Below, piece by piece: positions 26,001 to 39,789 of a stretch of 64,000 nucleotides of DNA. Under the pieces are notes generated by a model, which ran no database searches, was not told the DNA's origin, and saw nothing but the letters and a program-made list of their open reading frames with translations. The translations under genes were made by a program, and so were the position numbers. This stretch comes from Pagrus major (lineage: Eukaryota; Chordata; Actinopteri; Spariformes; Sparidae): NCBI RefSeq assembly GCF_040436345.1, contig NC_133218.1, positions 27,392,710 through 27,456,709 of the forward strand, written 5' to 3'. Numbering within the stretch: the stretch's first letter is position 1; each line of letters opens with the position of its first letter.

Positions 26001-27958
26001 TGTATGTATGAGGGATGTAAGTTGCATCTAGGCTTAATGACACGTGTTAAACAGGGTCTCCAAGTTTACCTGTGGGCATCAACGCGAGCTTGTGAAGCAT
26101 TGTCTTCTGTGTAACTTCCCAGCAGCTCAACCATCACTTTTGCTGCAGCTTCACTGTGAAATGAGGCGATTACGGAGATAAATTACTTGACAGATAACAC
26201 AGAATATATGGTCCAGAGGTGTGTACATCCATAAAATGAACATACATTTATATTTCATGCAGGAGTTTATTAACCTTAAATACTGTGTTGTCATATTTCT
26301 GATCCAGTGCACACCACATTTAGATTTTAAACTTCCTACTTGATATGTAGTTACCTCTTTTTGCAGTCAACCAAAGCTTCATACACCAGCCTCAAGAGTA
26401 TGTGCTTCTTCTCTGTGTTCAGGTTCCAGTCAACAATCCACTTGCGCACCTGAGAAGCAGTACAAACATATCATATCAGAAATCAACTGCAGAGGGACAC
26501 AAGGAGGCTGTAGAGCCTTATAAAGAGACGTCTTTTCTTTTTCTTCTTTTTGCCGTCCCTGCAGCTCAAAGCAAATGAATGACCGATGGTGGCAATGCAG
26601 TGCTTATAATCAGTTAGAGCAGTTAATCATGGCGAGTAGGCATACCTGATCGAGGTCAGTGGGGATGAAGGCGATGGCATTACAAGTGGCCGCCACCTTG
26701 ATGAGGCCACAGAAGACCGTGTACCTCACTGGAGTGTTCTCATCCATGCCATGGAACAGGTTACTGAGCCTGAAACAAAGGGTTTAAATGGAGATGTGAC
26801 TCTTGAACTCTTCCTTCTCACATCTCATTTGGACTGCATACTTGGTCAGAGATTCTGAAACAACGACGACGAGAGGCACTGCTGTGTACAGATTTAAGGG
26901 AACGAACAGAAAAAGGACTCACAGCTGCATCCTGAGGGAGGGTCTCTCTCCTTCACGAAACTTCACCAGTTTCTCACACAGACTTTCAATGAGAGCCTCC
27001 TGCTTGTCCGTCTCCAGGATCAACAGCAGAGACACGATGCTGTTCATCACGCTCTCTACATCTGCGGAGGGAGACACAGAGGGCCACAAGGAAGTAGAAG
27101 ATGTTATCCAACCAGGAGTGGTTTTAGAGCCGGCTGTTTATAATATAAATAGGCTAGAGGTGTAGTAGATGGGTAAAACACTTTTCATCATCACCTACCT
27201 TTGTCATCATCCTTGAGGCACACGTCGCATGCCTCGATGATCTGAGCCAGATCTACATGAAGTCCACCTTCAGAGTTTTCTTCTGATATATCAGCTCCTT
27301 TAGACTTGATGTAGGCTCTCAGCTCTGAAGCCTGTGACGTTAGACAGTGAAATAATGTGTTAGTGCTAAAACAAAACCCAGCAACACAAAAAGTACCAAG
27401 CCACACATGTATAACTGTGTGTAGATAATGACAAGAGATAACTTGCTGCAGTCAGCTACAGAGGAAGGTAGTTTATCAAAATGCTGTTTTATTTTATCTA
27501 GGTTAAGTTCTCAGCCATCGTGGCTCGCAAGCAGCAAGCTTTGTGTGGCTAGTTATTTTTTTATTACGCCATTATTTGTTTAGATTGCTCGCTAAGCAGC
27601 TAGCATTTAAGCTAACGTTACAACTTTTGAGCCTTTTCTAGTAGCGTTAGAGACAACTTTATTGAGCTGAACACGGCTAAAATGATCGACTCTCAACTAA
27701 TTCGCATATAAATCACTTTAGTGTGATGTTTTATGATACATACATTCGTAATGTGCCCTCACATATGTCAGCATGTAGCTAACCTGTCAGCGGCTAAGAG
27801 CGGTTAGCATCGTATCTAGCTAGCATGCTAACTTATCCGGTTAGATTAGCCTCCATTTATCGACTCATCCGCCGGTAAAACGACACAAACGGGGGTTTTA
27901 AAGAAATCACTCGTACCTGGTCTTCTTCCGTAATATCGATAAACGCCGGGACGCTCAT
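23090..27958 (-). CDS. eif3m: Eukaryotic translation initiation factor 3 subunit M, 11 coding exons
   Basis: eIF3m is a PCI-domain subunit of the octameric core of eIF3, which joins the 40S ribosome in the cytoplasm to recruit mRNA and initiator tRNA. Coding exons in transcript order: 27958-27917, 27331-27199, 27061-26923, 26769-26646, 26449-26355, 26153-26070, 25946-25847, 25298-25217, 24468-24325, 23989-23929, 23213-23090. They total 1128 nt, 375 aa, against 374 in human. The start [14 protein letters not shown] is the whole first coding exon. Helical repeats follow ([55 protein letters not shown]). The PCI region spans roughly residues 200-345, including [20 protein letters not shown] and [19 protein letters not shown]. 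The end is [19 protein letters not shown]. Frames agree at all junctions and no damage was seen. Confidence 0.95.
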
Positions 27959-28060
27959 TTTAGGTGATTTTGTGAGCTCAGAGGATGAAATCCACGCTCT
28001 CACCGCTGCTGAGACCTGAGCGGAAAGGAAAAGGCAACAGTGCCGGAGAGACTCTTGCTG
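27959..28060 (-). promoter_or_regulatory. eif3m: eif3m 5' UTR/promoter with pyrimidine tract
   Basis: Upstream of the start codon the minus strand contains the pyrimidine stretch CCTTTTCCTTTCC at about 28020-28035, which could be a 5' TOP-like transcription start of the type found on translation-machinery genes. The start site is inferred from composition only. Confidence 0.35.
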
Positions 28061-29815
28061 TTCCGGGTCAAGCTGTTAAAGCTGCAGGAACCTAAAACCC
28101 ACCTCAGAGGGATGTTTAGTAAGTGATGTGAGGTATAGCAGATAAGTCATTCCTCCAGCAAGGTTACTTTTAAAAACTAAATGTAACCTAATTATTAAGA
28201 CACACATGCATTATTGGACTTGAATGGAACATTTTTCCCAGATAGCCTCATCAAGTGCACCCCCTTCCTTTAGAGGTCACGCAACCTCCTAAATTGTGTC
28301 AGACACCCGGACTTCCACGAACATATCCTCATCTTTCATTCTGTTTTATCCAGATATCAGTCTTCTCTCTGGGAGATTAACCCTGGATGTCTTGGATGAG
28401 AGTTACAGAGGTGAACCTGATCCCCAGGAGAGGTTATCTGATTGAGCCACACAGTCCATCTGCGTGGACCACCATGGCAGGCCCTGACCCTGAGCTTTTC
28501 CCAACCCGGAAACACTGACAGTGTCAGAGGGCAGCGCTCCTCCACCATACCCCCCCCTAACCCTAACCCTTGTGCACCAAGGGGGATCCTGTGTATTGTT
28601 ACCATGGCAGGTCACTCGTTGATTGAGGTGAGTGAGGTGAAAAAGGGTAAGTGGAGATAGAGTTCACCCTGAAACTATGTAGTTAGGTTACAAACATTTG
28701 AAGTGTTGAGCAGGCCGAGTCCCAGGGTGAAGACACTGGAGCTCACAGTTCATCTGTCTCTAAAATATGTGTATGTTAGGGGATTCACTGACTATAGATA
28801 CACATCATGCTTTATCATAATTCCATGAATGTCTGATTATCACATATATCTCTTCGCAGTTACTATTAGGGAACTGAGCTCTGTTGCGGTCAGCAGGATA
28901 GATACCCAAAATAGTGTGCTGAAGGGGAAATGGCTGATGGAGTGTTTCACCATAGTGCTGGTATGCTGCGTCATTCTATTGGGAAGGCAAGTGCCTGGTA
29001 CCAAATCCCACCCTCACTCTCTCCCTGCCCTCGTACGCTGTCATGGAAATGAATTTATAGCCGCTTCTCCACAAGTGTGCTTGTGTAACTGTGAGGCTTT
29101 CATTATCTGATTAACAGCTGTTGTCAAGTGTCTGGTGTATTTCAAGGCCAGAATAAGAGTTTTGGAGGCTTTGAAGCTCCAGGTGCATGTGAGACATTGT
29201 TTTTGTCTTCTTTTAAAAGGTCTTTAAAACGCCACAGTGTGTTATGATGCTTGATAGCCTAAATAATAGTCATGACAGAAATGTCCTGAAAATAGCATGG
29301 AGTGGACTGGAGTATTGGACTGGAGTAGACCTTTTAAATCCAAGGAGACTGTACCTGGTACACGTATTAAACTTGGATTTAGTCTGTTTTATGTCATTCT
29401 AAATGTAACCTGGCAATGCAGTCTTCACGAGATGTAATCGAGCATGTTATCAGCGACTTTAACTGATGTCTGAGTGGGTGTTTTGCGTTGGTGCATGAGG
29501 GCAGACTTCAGTGGAATAGTGTTGGTCATTCTGCTTTGGTTCGGCAATGCACGTCCTGAAGTCATCAGTTTCCTCATGGTTGTGAAATCATTACAGATGT
29601 TGCCAAAGATGATTCATCTCCGCTTACCTTTGCAGGAAAAACTAATGTTCTATGTTAAACGGCATTTCTGTTAAACTTCTCTTTTTTTTTTGTGTTTTTG
29701 CGACAGACTCTTATCTAACTCCACAAATATGTTTTTAGTGTGTAAATGCTGTGACTCTAGAGGGATTTACATGTATTTAGCTTGAGTATACTTCACTGTA
29801 AGTAAAAACATTTTT

Positions 29816-30133
29816 TTAAAAGGGGCCCTATGTAGTTTTGGAGAAGAAATCCGAACTCAGAATTGTAATATTTACAATATTAATGAGGTTATAATACAAA
29901 CTCAGAATTTTTTTTTTTTTCCATAATTGAATAAACAAGCTCTCGGTTCACAGTTCAGGAAAATAAGGTCCCCAGATCACTGTTTGAAGCTAGAAAGGTG
30001 GCAGGGTCCGCCAAATATAAACAAAGTAAAACAGTATGAAATTGTGTTATCCTTTAAGGTTACTTGTGAAAACAAGTAATCTTTCTCTTTTGATTAAAAT
30101 TTCTCCCCCAAAACTACATTGTGTAACTCTTAA
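29816..30133. mobile_element. TTAA-flanked MITE, family with CTATGTAGTTTTGG ends
   Basis: TTAA at 29816-29819 and 30130-30133 flank imperfect inverted ends (CCCTATGTAGTTTTGGAGAA on the left; its counterpart CCCCCAAAACTACATTGTGT on the right). The interior matches the copy at 49913-50243 in opposite orientation, including the shared GCAGGGTCCGCCAAATATAA-type segment and TGAATAAACAAGCT. No coding capacity. Confidence 0.8.
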
Positions 30134-31794
30134 CTTCATTAGTTGAATAAAGAGCTGCTGAATGCCACAATCAAATAAACACAAGCAAAAAAGCTGTCAC
30201 GAACACACCTCACTGCTGTCGCTCTGTGCTTTACTGTGTTAGCTGGGGAGCGAGAGTCTGTCGCTGCTATCACGACTTCAGGTTCAGGGCCTGGCAGGAA
30301 ATTTTGTAGGTAGAAAGGCAGGTAGCCCATCCAATCTTTTCACATCGGCTATATGAAATGATTGGACGAGTTATTAGAAGCCAACAACGGCCACAGATAC
30401 TAGAATTTTTTTCCTGTTTTTATCAGAGCAGTTGTTTTACTGATTGCTTTCTGGATGTTAAGATTTTTTTCTGTTAATATAACAAAAAATGCTTCTTAAA
30501 TAAATTACCACCCTACCTTACAGCTGCTGTCTCATGTAATATTTCAAAAAAGCTTCGGATTGATTGAGAAAAGTATATTTTTTGTAGATCTTGATACACT
30601 AGATTTGACCTTATGTTCATAGGCACATATATTGTGTTTAGTGAATGCGTCTCTGTCTATGATTGTATGTATGATCCCATCTCTGTATTTGCCAAGGATA
30701 GATCAAGGAAATGTAAAAGATATAAGACAAAAGGCTACTACAGAAATCCAAAAGTGAATATGTATGAATGTTCATGTGTAGGTCTGAATTATATATGTCC
30801 ACAGTATGTCTATATTGACCTCTTCCATGCTTGTTTGTTTAGAAAAAGCTCATGCTCTTCCTAAACTGCTGGCAAATTGCCTGCTCAGCCTCCTCCAAGA
30901 TAAATGACTGTGGTTTAAGAGTTAGTTGAGCCCAGGTGTCTGTGTTCTCCCTGTCAGGCAGCCAAGTGGTGAGTGTCCATGCAAGCCAGTAGTCTCATGG
31001 TCATCATCCAACATGGCTGCCTACCTTCCACCCACTAATTGTCTGGTTCCCACAGTTCTGCCTGCCTTCACAATCTCTGAAAAATCCCCTTGCTCAGGCT
31101 CATCTATCAGCCAGTGACCTTGTCAGCGTGCATCGCATGAGTAACTTCCCTGCTTCCCTAGGTGGAGCGAATTGCTTGTTAATTACTCGCTAAGCTGACT
31201 CACCCTCCCCAAATGTACACACAAATACAAGAAACAAATAAACAAACAGAGCGAAGATATTAAAGTACACAATGGTCAAAGACATGCAAAATCCCATGGG
31301 GTCCTTCTAATGGATTTTAACTGTCCACAGCTGTAGAGATTTAAACCCTGTGGTTAATATGCATGCGTGGCTATCATCTAGCAGTTTCACAGCAAGGACT
31401 AGTTAACATCTGTTAATTACTTGTATTATATTATCTCAGCTCATTTCTCATATACAGTAAGATGAGGGCCAGAGAGCCAATAAATCCTTGTAATACTGAC
31501 TAGCTCATTCTAAAAACAGTGCTGTAACACATTTGTTCCTTCAGGTTAAAAAGGAGCAGTTGCTGTTGTATCCATGACTTCAAATTGTCCCATCGACATT
31601 TTTACCTGTTTTTCTTCCATATTTTTCTTTTTTTTTTTAAAGCAAAATTGAGCAATAGATAGAAATATTAGATCAAAGAAATTTGATGCATCATCTTGGG
31701 CTTTGGGAACTTTTGGGATTTATTCTGATTTTGTAGACCAACTGATCAATTAATCAATCAAACAATGATTTGCAGATTCTCAGATAAAGTTCAC

Positions 31795-32070
31795 ACTGAA
31801 TTGTGGGCGAACGTTACGCTCACGTTGCTCACGTTGGGAGATATCGCGGAGGGAGACGCATCAGCAATGAGTGATAAAAACACGCACCCAATTTTTGAAA
31901 GCAGACATCCGGGCATGTGTCAGACTTTTCGCAAGGAACACAAACTGGACAAGACACAAGCTGTGTGTAACTTCTGCTGCACAACAATTAGTAACCATGT
32001 TAGCAGTTTTCACCAACATCTGAAGCCATTAAGAATACAGAGAGGCCAGTTATATGTTTCGTTTTTGTAA
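31795..32070 (+). pseudogene. BED-type zinc finger relic (hAT transposase-like)
   Basis: A 101-codon frame ends with TFRKEHKLDKTQAVCNFCC, then TTISNHVSSFHQHLKPL. The CxxC and the later HL spacing resemble a BED zinc finger as found at the start of hAT transposases and ZBED proteins, but the last histidine is not in the expected place. No transposase catalytic part follows. Likely a decayed transposon fragment. Confidence 0.4.
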
Positions 32071-35000
32071 TGTTTATGTACATGATCAGGATATTCTCAT
32101 TGAAAAGATGCAGCTTTTATATGACATTACCTGTAGTCTGATTTTTGAAAGGACTGTCTAAATTAAAAGGGAGTTAGATTTATCTTATTGTTAGTATCAA
32201 TTGATGAAAAAGTAGTGCCGTAAAATACAAAATGCATGCATCAAGATGCATCAAGAATTCTTGTGCATTTGGAAACGTTGACAGGTGAATTGCAATTAAA
32301 TTGAGTCGTGAGGCCAGTGAAGATTCACACCTCCGTCATCTATCAGTATGTTTTTGTGTTTTTCTGCCCCCTACTGGCCACAAGTGAATTGATGCACCTT
32401 TAACAAAACCAAACCTCATTCAGTGTGTATAGTGAAAAATGCCTTGTCCCTCTGATATGTGCATTGGTGTGTGTGTTTGTGCATATGTGTGTGCGTGCAC
32501 TTAAGTCACCTTACTGAATGCTGTGATAGCTGTTCAGTCCCTGTGATCACTTATCTCCTCTGCCACCAGATGATCAATCACACAGCACAGCTGCACACCT
32601 CCGACTTAGTGCAATTCATTTACTATTTCTTTTATTAATTTAAGTAGAATTGTATTGCTCTTTCATCTGCCATTTAGATGTTACTGACTTGACCATACTG
32701 TAGAAAGCAATCTGCAGCAAAAACACGACCGGAAAAAGGTTGCTACGTGAAATACCATTGCTATCTCGGCATATCACTTAATGACCGGCTTCATATCACA
32801 CCAAAGGCTGCAGCAATCAATCAAAGGTTTGTGGTGTTGAGCTATCTGACGTTTGTTAATCCCCCTATGTGGAATGTGTGTGCTCTGTTTCAACCTAATG
32901 GCAGCAGCCATTAGGAAAAAAAAGAGCAACAGTCTTCCAGGAATTCTGAAGTTCCCCTTCTAGATAGATTGAGTCACTGCAGTAGGACCAGGGCTCTGTT
33001 AATGATGGAGTGGTCTCTTGTCATCAGTGTGTGTTTATATTAAACACACTCACAGGCTAGGAGGAGCAATAAGGCGCAGTCAAACAAAGAATCAAATTTG
33101 TTTCAATTGGGGATACATTGCACAACATTTGGCTTGAAGCTATACATGCCAGATCTCAGAAATACTAATTAGAGGCATGTTAAACTGTGTGACCCTTTGC
33201 TTTTGCGATATCGTGTAGACTGTTTCATTTGTGCTGATAAATACGATGCTGAAGACAGAGAACAGACAACCATTAAAACTGTCTCAATAGTGATTTTAAT
33301 TGCTCGGACTCATGACAAATGTTTTTAGTTTTTTTTTTATCACAAAAGCTATACTGTGTCTCACAGGAATTATATGTCTTATTTTAATCTACAAAATGAT
33401 AACTAGACCACAGAGGTATAGCATGAGAAATATTTTACAAATCAACCACAGGGTTGTCAGCAATCAGTGCAATAGCTAAATATTTTGTATTGGGATTGAG
33501 AAAGTTGCAGTAAATTGGCATTTCCCTAAAGCGAATGTGTCAGAAGTGAAGATCACATGATTGTGGTCATTTTACTGTTTTCCCATCACTGTGCACAAAC
33601 CTCAGTCATCCCGTAAACTTGTCGAGCTTCATAATGAGGCTCAAGGGTATGACAGCAGACAGTTACCGCTAAAGATATCTGAAATGTTTTCTGATGACTG
33701 CTTACGCCCTGGCCACAGCTGCTAGGGTGTGACAGCATGGAAGAGGCTGTGGTTTACTGTAAAGACCTGATAAAGGCCGGCCTTGATGCTGACTAACAGA
33801 CACCTGCTGGGATGAGACATAAGATGTTCAGCTAAATTCAAAGTCACTTTAAACAGAAGTTCAAGTTGAAATCAAAGCTTCTCATTTTTAAGACTACATT
33901 CAGTCATCCCAGTGTCTTTTTATTCCAGCTTGTGCTGTTTAATTTGATGACAGAGTTTTCATTAGTCTTTGATAATTTACATTCCTTAATGGCCCCCTCT
34001 GTAACTACATTATTATCCTCCCTCATTGAATTTGCAGCCAATTCCATCAGTGAGATGTACAGTTTAGTGGAATAATTGTAATTTATTTATGGATTTCAAA
34101 AGACGAACCATTATCTTTGATTCGGAAAATAACAATAATAAAAATATCCAGGTAGGAAAACATAATTTTTTGCTAATCTTACCAATAGCTAGCGAAACTA
34201 TTGACGGAAACTCGAAATGCAAAATGTCCAACGATTACTTATTCATACGATGACATTACACAATAAGTTGCAAAAAATGACAAGGTAAATACCGTGATAT
34301 TACTCAATAAGTCCCGGGCTGTATTATAAAATGCTACCGTTTTTCTCACAAACACTGTTAAAAAAACAAAGCCAGAAGGTAAATTGATCTTGCCAACAAG
34401 TATTATATACGGTATGCAGCTGAAACCTGATAAAATACCTTAATCCAAAATTATTCCCAAACAAATATTGAAAACACATCATTGAATCATTATTGGGTTT
34501 GGCTGAGAGACATGTACCTTCATTACAATAAAATGGACACTATTTTATTTAGAGTCAAGGTGTCAAGCTTCATTTAAATTTCATTTTACAACAATGAAAC
34601 GTACATGCTGCTCACACATAGAACACATACACAAATACTTGAATTAGAATAGAATACATGAAATAAAACAATGTATACAATAACTTATATACATACCTAT
34701 AATGTATAGAGTTTACAGTATGTGCATGTCAGTGTAAAATGCCATGTCATTTTCTTACGGAAGAACATAGAGGATGAGTTGAGGAGTCTGACAGCCTGAG
34801 GAAGTAACTGATCTGTAGTCTGATACGGCAGCGTATACATCTGTATTGCTGTATTGTATCCCTGACAAAAACACTACATACTTGCTAATAAGTGTCCGGC
34901 TATTTTGGCACTTACTTCACTTAAAAACACATTTATGATCTCATTTCAAAATGCTAGCATCCTCACAAGGAACTAGTTGGCTTTGGGCTGAAGGCCACAG

Positions 35001-37202
35001 ATAAGCTGAGAAAATCATAAGGCACAGAGAGATGGACACATGCAGTGTTGGTTTTGGTCTTTTCAATGATCCAGCTTTAGCTTTGAATGTGTATGAATAC
35101 GGGGGGTGTCTTGGGTTTGGGGCTAGAGGGGAAAGGTGACCATCAACAAAAGAAGAGAACGGGTGTGTGAAAGATCACTGGACCGGTGTTGTGTCTGACA
35201 CATGAACCATGGAAATGCTCGCTCTCCCACAGATCTTTCTTCTCTGTGTCTTATCTCTAGTCTGATACGCAACACTTTGAAGAGCGTTCACAGCTGACAT
35301 GAGAGCGAATTAAAAACTGACGATTGTTTGTCATGTCGGTCAGTCACAGGGAAGAGGAACAATGTTCATGCTGTTTGAAGCACAGTTCGTCTTCATTTGT
35401 CTTCAAGAGGAAAATGTAAATGTTTCTTAATGTATCCATGCCGTATAAAGCAATAAGTGATGGTTCAGATTTTGTTATCTCAAAGGGCGGAAGCCTGGCA
35501 ACACTTCCAAATTATCTCTCTGAGAAAGTACCAAGGAAGACAGAAGGATATTGTTTGGCCGAACTTTTGTTTTAAATTGTAACCATTTCCCAGAGACCAC
35601 AAGCAGATAGGGGGAAGTGATGAAACGTTACAACACACTGCTGTTTTGTTTGTTATCAGCTTGTTTTCGTGCCCACACAGACAAGTGAAGGCTTGAGCCC
35701 CTTTTTATGCCGCTGTCAGCACATCAAAATAACACCTGTGGCTGTTTGGCAGTCTTCTCCCACAGGCTGGTTTAATGATCATGTCACGTGCAATTCAAAT
35801 ACGAATTAGTAATACTTACAATGGGCAGAATTTGAGTTTAAAACATTCAAAAAACGAATAATATCAAGAAAATGTGAAGAAATGACAGTTTTGACTTTAT
35901 GTCTACGTACTGTGTTACAGAGATGTCTGCTGAAGTTGAACAATCTTTACGCATTGCCTCTTTAAAACAAACTGTAAGTAAACCATGCTCCGTTAAAGCA
36001 CCAGTGCTCTTTATTTAAAAAAATAATAAAAGAAGCAGCTTAATAAACTGTCTATCTTTAGCTGCAGTAGCATGAATACAGGTTTTTATGAAAATGGAAA
36101 AAGCAATTTCTTTGACACGTGTCCTCCTGTCAGGTCACATATCTTTGTAGTTTATCAAACGTCGCCCTGGCTGAAACAAACCCTTCTCAAATTTCCTCTT
36201 ACTCTTACGCTGTAGAAAGTTTGAGCCTTGTGTATTTCTGGTTAAGGGTCACAGGCAGTATTGACCATTTCCCTTCCTCTGCATAGTGATGTTGTTTTAA
36301 ACCCTGAGTTAACCAGAGATTGATCTGAAAGAATGGGTGTATTTGGGGACTGCCATCCGTCATCGGGGCTGAAAGGGTTGTTTTCTCCCGGCCCCGTCAC
36401 TTTTGATGAATCCCCGCTAAAGACTCCACTGGGGAAGGCATGACCAGCATTTGCCTTGGCTCAGAGGCGCTGCATTTTCTATCTCTCTGTCTGATTTTTG
36501 GCAAGATACTTTTGATTGTGCTTCAACCTTTTGTACACGCAGTACATTATTTTAGTTTTATTTGTTTGTCGTGGGTGGACCACAGAAGGCTTTTCAAATT
36601 GCTGTGGGAGGAATTAATTCTCTTTGCTGCTATTTTGAAGTCAGCTACGTGGACATCCGCTGAACGTCTGGGTGTTCCTCAGGGGTACGGTTCTGCCTTT
36701 GCACTCGTTTATTTCCAAGAATAGTCAGGGAGCACTTTATCTTCCCAATGAGCACAAACCACCCAGACGAATCTGCGTTTAGCTCTTAGGGGCATGTGTA
36801 AGGTTATGACCGTTATAATGGATGTTATCAGATACGCTTGGACTGTAAGATTGATATTTCCTCTTTGTGCAAAAAACTGGGAAATTATTTTACTGTAGTC
36901 CTAGAAGATTTAAGCACTAGCACGCTTGTCAAATAGTGTCCAACAATTTCTGTTACTTTGAACTCTGAACTAGTTTGAGCAAAAAATGTCAAAATGATAG
37001 ATTAAGAACAACGGAACAATCTCCCACAAGGTATAAAGGTTGGACAGTTCTTAGGCCCATTTGTTGCATCACATGACTGGGAGTTTGTCTTGGGCCTATT
37101 ATTAACTATTTTGCTCTGTATCTGGTCAACACTACTGGTTTTGCACCAGCAACCTGAATTACCATTATTAATACGTACTGTAATCGTTGCGCTAACAACT
37201 GC

Positions 37203-37492
37203 AGCATCTGCAGGGCTGCAGCAACTGAATTTGCAGGACAAGTCACCAAAACTAGAATTTAAAGGTCATTTAGCCACACATCTGTGACATTGTGAAATAA
37301 TAAGTAGACCTACAGGAGCCTCTGTTAACGCCACTTCAGCAGATTGGAGCATCTGCAGGGCTGCAGCAACTGAATTTGCAGGACCAGTCACCAAAATTGG
37401 AATTTAAAGGTCATTTAGCCACACATCTGTGGCATTGTGAAATAATGAGAAGACATACAGGAGCCTCAGTTAATGCCACTTCAGCAGATTGG
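37203..37492. repeat. Direct tandem duplication of a 145-bp unit
   Basis: Unit 1 (37203-37347) and unit 2 (37348-37492) begin AGCATCTGCAGGGCTGCAGC and end CACTTCAGCAGATTGG, joined without spacer. They differ at a small number of scattered sites. The unit is unlike neighbouring sequence and belongs to no family I recognise. Confidence 0.9.
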
Positions 37493-39504
37493 CAGTTTAT
37501 TTCATCACTCTTGCTTTCTCTGAAATTGTGTATCATTCTTCCCTTCTCTGTGCCCATTTCTAGTGTCCCTCCCCCACCCACCCAACACTTCTTCGAAGTC
37601 GACTTTGGGGTCACTGGTGTTCACTGGAATCCTAGACTGATATTCCAGATGTTGATGAGAGGAACTGGCTAACACTCTTCATCTCAACATCGCCCTGGTC
37701 TTCTATCTTAAACTTGCAGCCGATTTTTAATGCCATCTTAAAATGAGCGTGTGATGAAGTCACTCTGTAAAACTAATTCACTGGCGGATGATTTATAATG
37801 ATCCACCATGCTGTGGTGTAAATGGTAAAGGGGTCAAATGGGCCATTAGTTCTGGGGTAAAATTGATACTGAGACTGGTATAATGCCCACACACTGGAGG
37901 TGAAGTAAAGAAAAGACTTTCTGTCATGGAAGTTTTGTGTGTTTTTTTAATTTTTCATTAAGTAATGTTTGGGCTTGGCAGTATAAACCTTCATGTTGTC
38001 TTTTCCTGGTTTTTAAGGCTGCATTACAGTAAAATGATGTCATTTTCCAAACTTACCAGGCTCTTCTACTTGCTCTAATACTTGCCTTTACCCACTTAGT
38101 CATTATAGAGTCATCTCTACAATGTTGTTGCAATATCATTATCGAATTAGGGCCTGTTTGCTCAAAAATAGTGTGATATTTGATATTGTCGTCCAGTCCT
38201 AACATTCATGAAGTGCTTTTGAGAAGATTTTTAAAATATCGAGGTATATATCGTATACGTATATTGATATGGCCTGTGATATTATTTTAAGGCCATTATG
38301 CCCAGCCTTAGTAATGTTGAAGTAAAGTAATGAGACTTGTTAAACATAATGAGCATGGCCAGCTGTTATGTAAGTATTTCCAAGTTTGGGAGGGTTCCTT
38401 AAATCATGTATTCTGCGACAGTTACTAGTTACATGTTACTTAGTCGAAGTACCACAGTATCAAAGTAATGTAACTTTTACTTTCCGTGCCAAACATTTGC
38501 AAATAAAGACAAGAGAAAATGAACATCAATAAGATGACTTTTATTTAATCTTAATAACGAGTGTGTCTTCTGTAAGAATACACACTTGTGTATTTGGTTG
38601 TATATCATTCTTTTTTAAAATTGTAATCCTGCTGGTAATCCCCTTTTTTACTAAATGTACCTGACGCCTAATTCGTTTTTTGTTCTGTAACTTTAAGTGA
38701 CCCTTTTTTTGTATCCTAATTACTGTAATCCTGTTACATGAAAGACCTGAGTATTTCAAGATGTCTAATATGATGTTTTTGTTCATGATCTCCTTATTCT
38801 AATATGTAAACACTTTTTTTTATTGATCTAGGTGACTCATGAGCATGATCGAATGGAGCATAAACAGAACAAACAACAGTAAGAAAACAAGAAGTACAGT
38901 AAAATGTTTTAAAACAAGGGAGAACATTCTTCAAAAAGTCAGTTTACAAATAACTTTTGGCTCTTCTGTTTGTAATAACAAAATATTTTAACCATAGATG
39001 GTGGTTTAAATAATACTTTGGCAGATATCTGTCTATATAAGTCATCATACTTATATTCTTACATTCAAACAGGATATGATTCTCATTCCCCAGACGATTG
39101 TTATAAAGGTTGCAGCTCCTCTGGTTTCCATCCAGCCCGTTATATCTTTCAATGACCTCAGGACTTACTAGGACAGTAATACTAACAATGAAATGTGCAA
39201 TTTCTGTTTCTCTTTAATCAAGAGTACCGCGGTCTCATCACATCTGAGCTGTAATAACGAACCGTTATGCGACACTAACCGTAGCACAGTATATTTTTAA
39301 AACTGATTTGCAACTCATCGCCACTGTTTCCAACTTTTAGGAAAAGGAGGAACCCGACTGCTGATCTGACAAATATAATAATGTTAAAATGATCCACAGC
39401 AGCTGTCTTGAATTTATAGGCATATTCCAAGTTACTGCATTCCTGTGTAGTTCCACATTGAGTTAAGCTTGAGTTCAAGGTCAAAACCTCTATCTCTTAA
39501 GCAC

Positions 39505-39556
39505 TCACACACAAACACACACACACAGACACACACTCACACACACACACACACAA
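39505..39556. repeat. Imperfect CA-rich microsatellite
   Basis: Interrupted CACACA run with AGAC and CTC interruptions. Confidence 0.85.
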
Positions 39557-39789
39557 CTCCCCCTCTCCTCGACTAATAAATAATTATCCTTTTGTGTGAT
39601 GTGGCTTCGCTCCAAGGCCATGCAGTTTATGCGAGCTGCTTTCAGCAAAACAGTGCTCTTTTCCAAAATGGGAGAAATTCAGAGCATGTTTTCTGCATTC
39701 ACCATTTATAGATTTTGAGTAATAATTAATAAAGTGCGTCAGTTGGTTGTGAGGGAATTAGTGGAACGCATACTACTTTATCACAAAAA

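Noticed and set aside
28549-28570. Telomere-like CCCTAA words
   Set aside because: Only about two units; too short to be an interstitial telomeric array.
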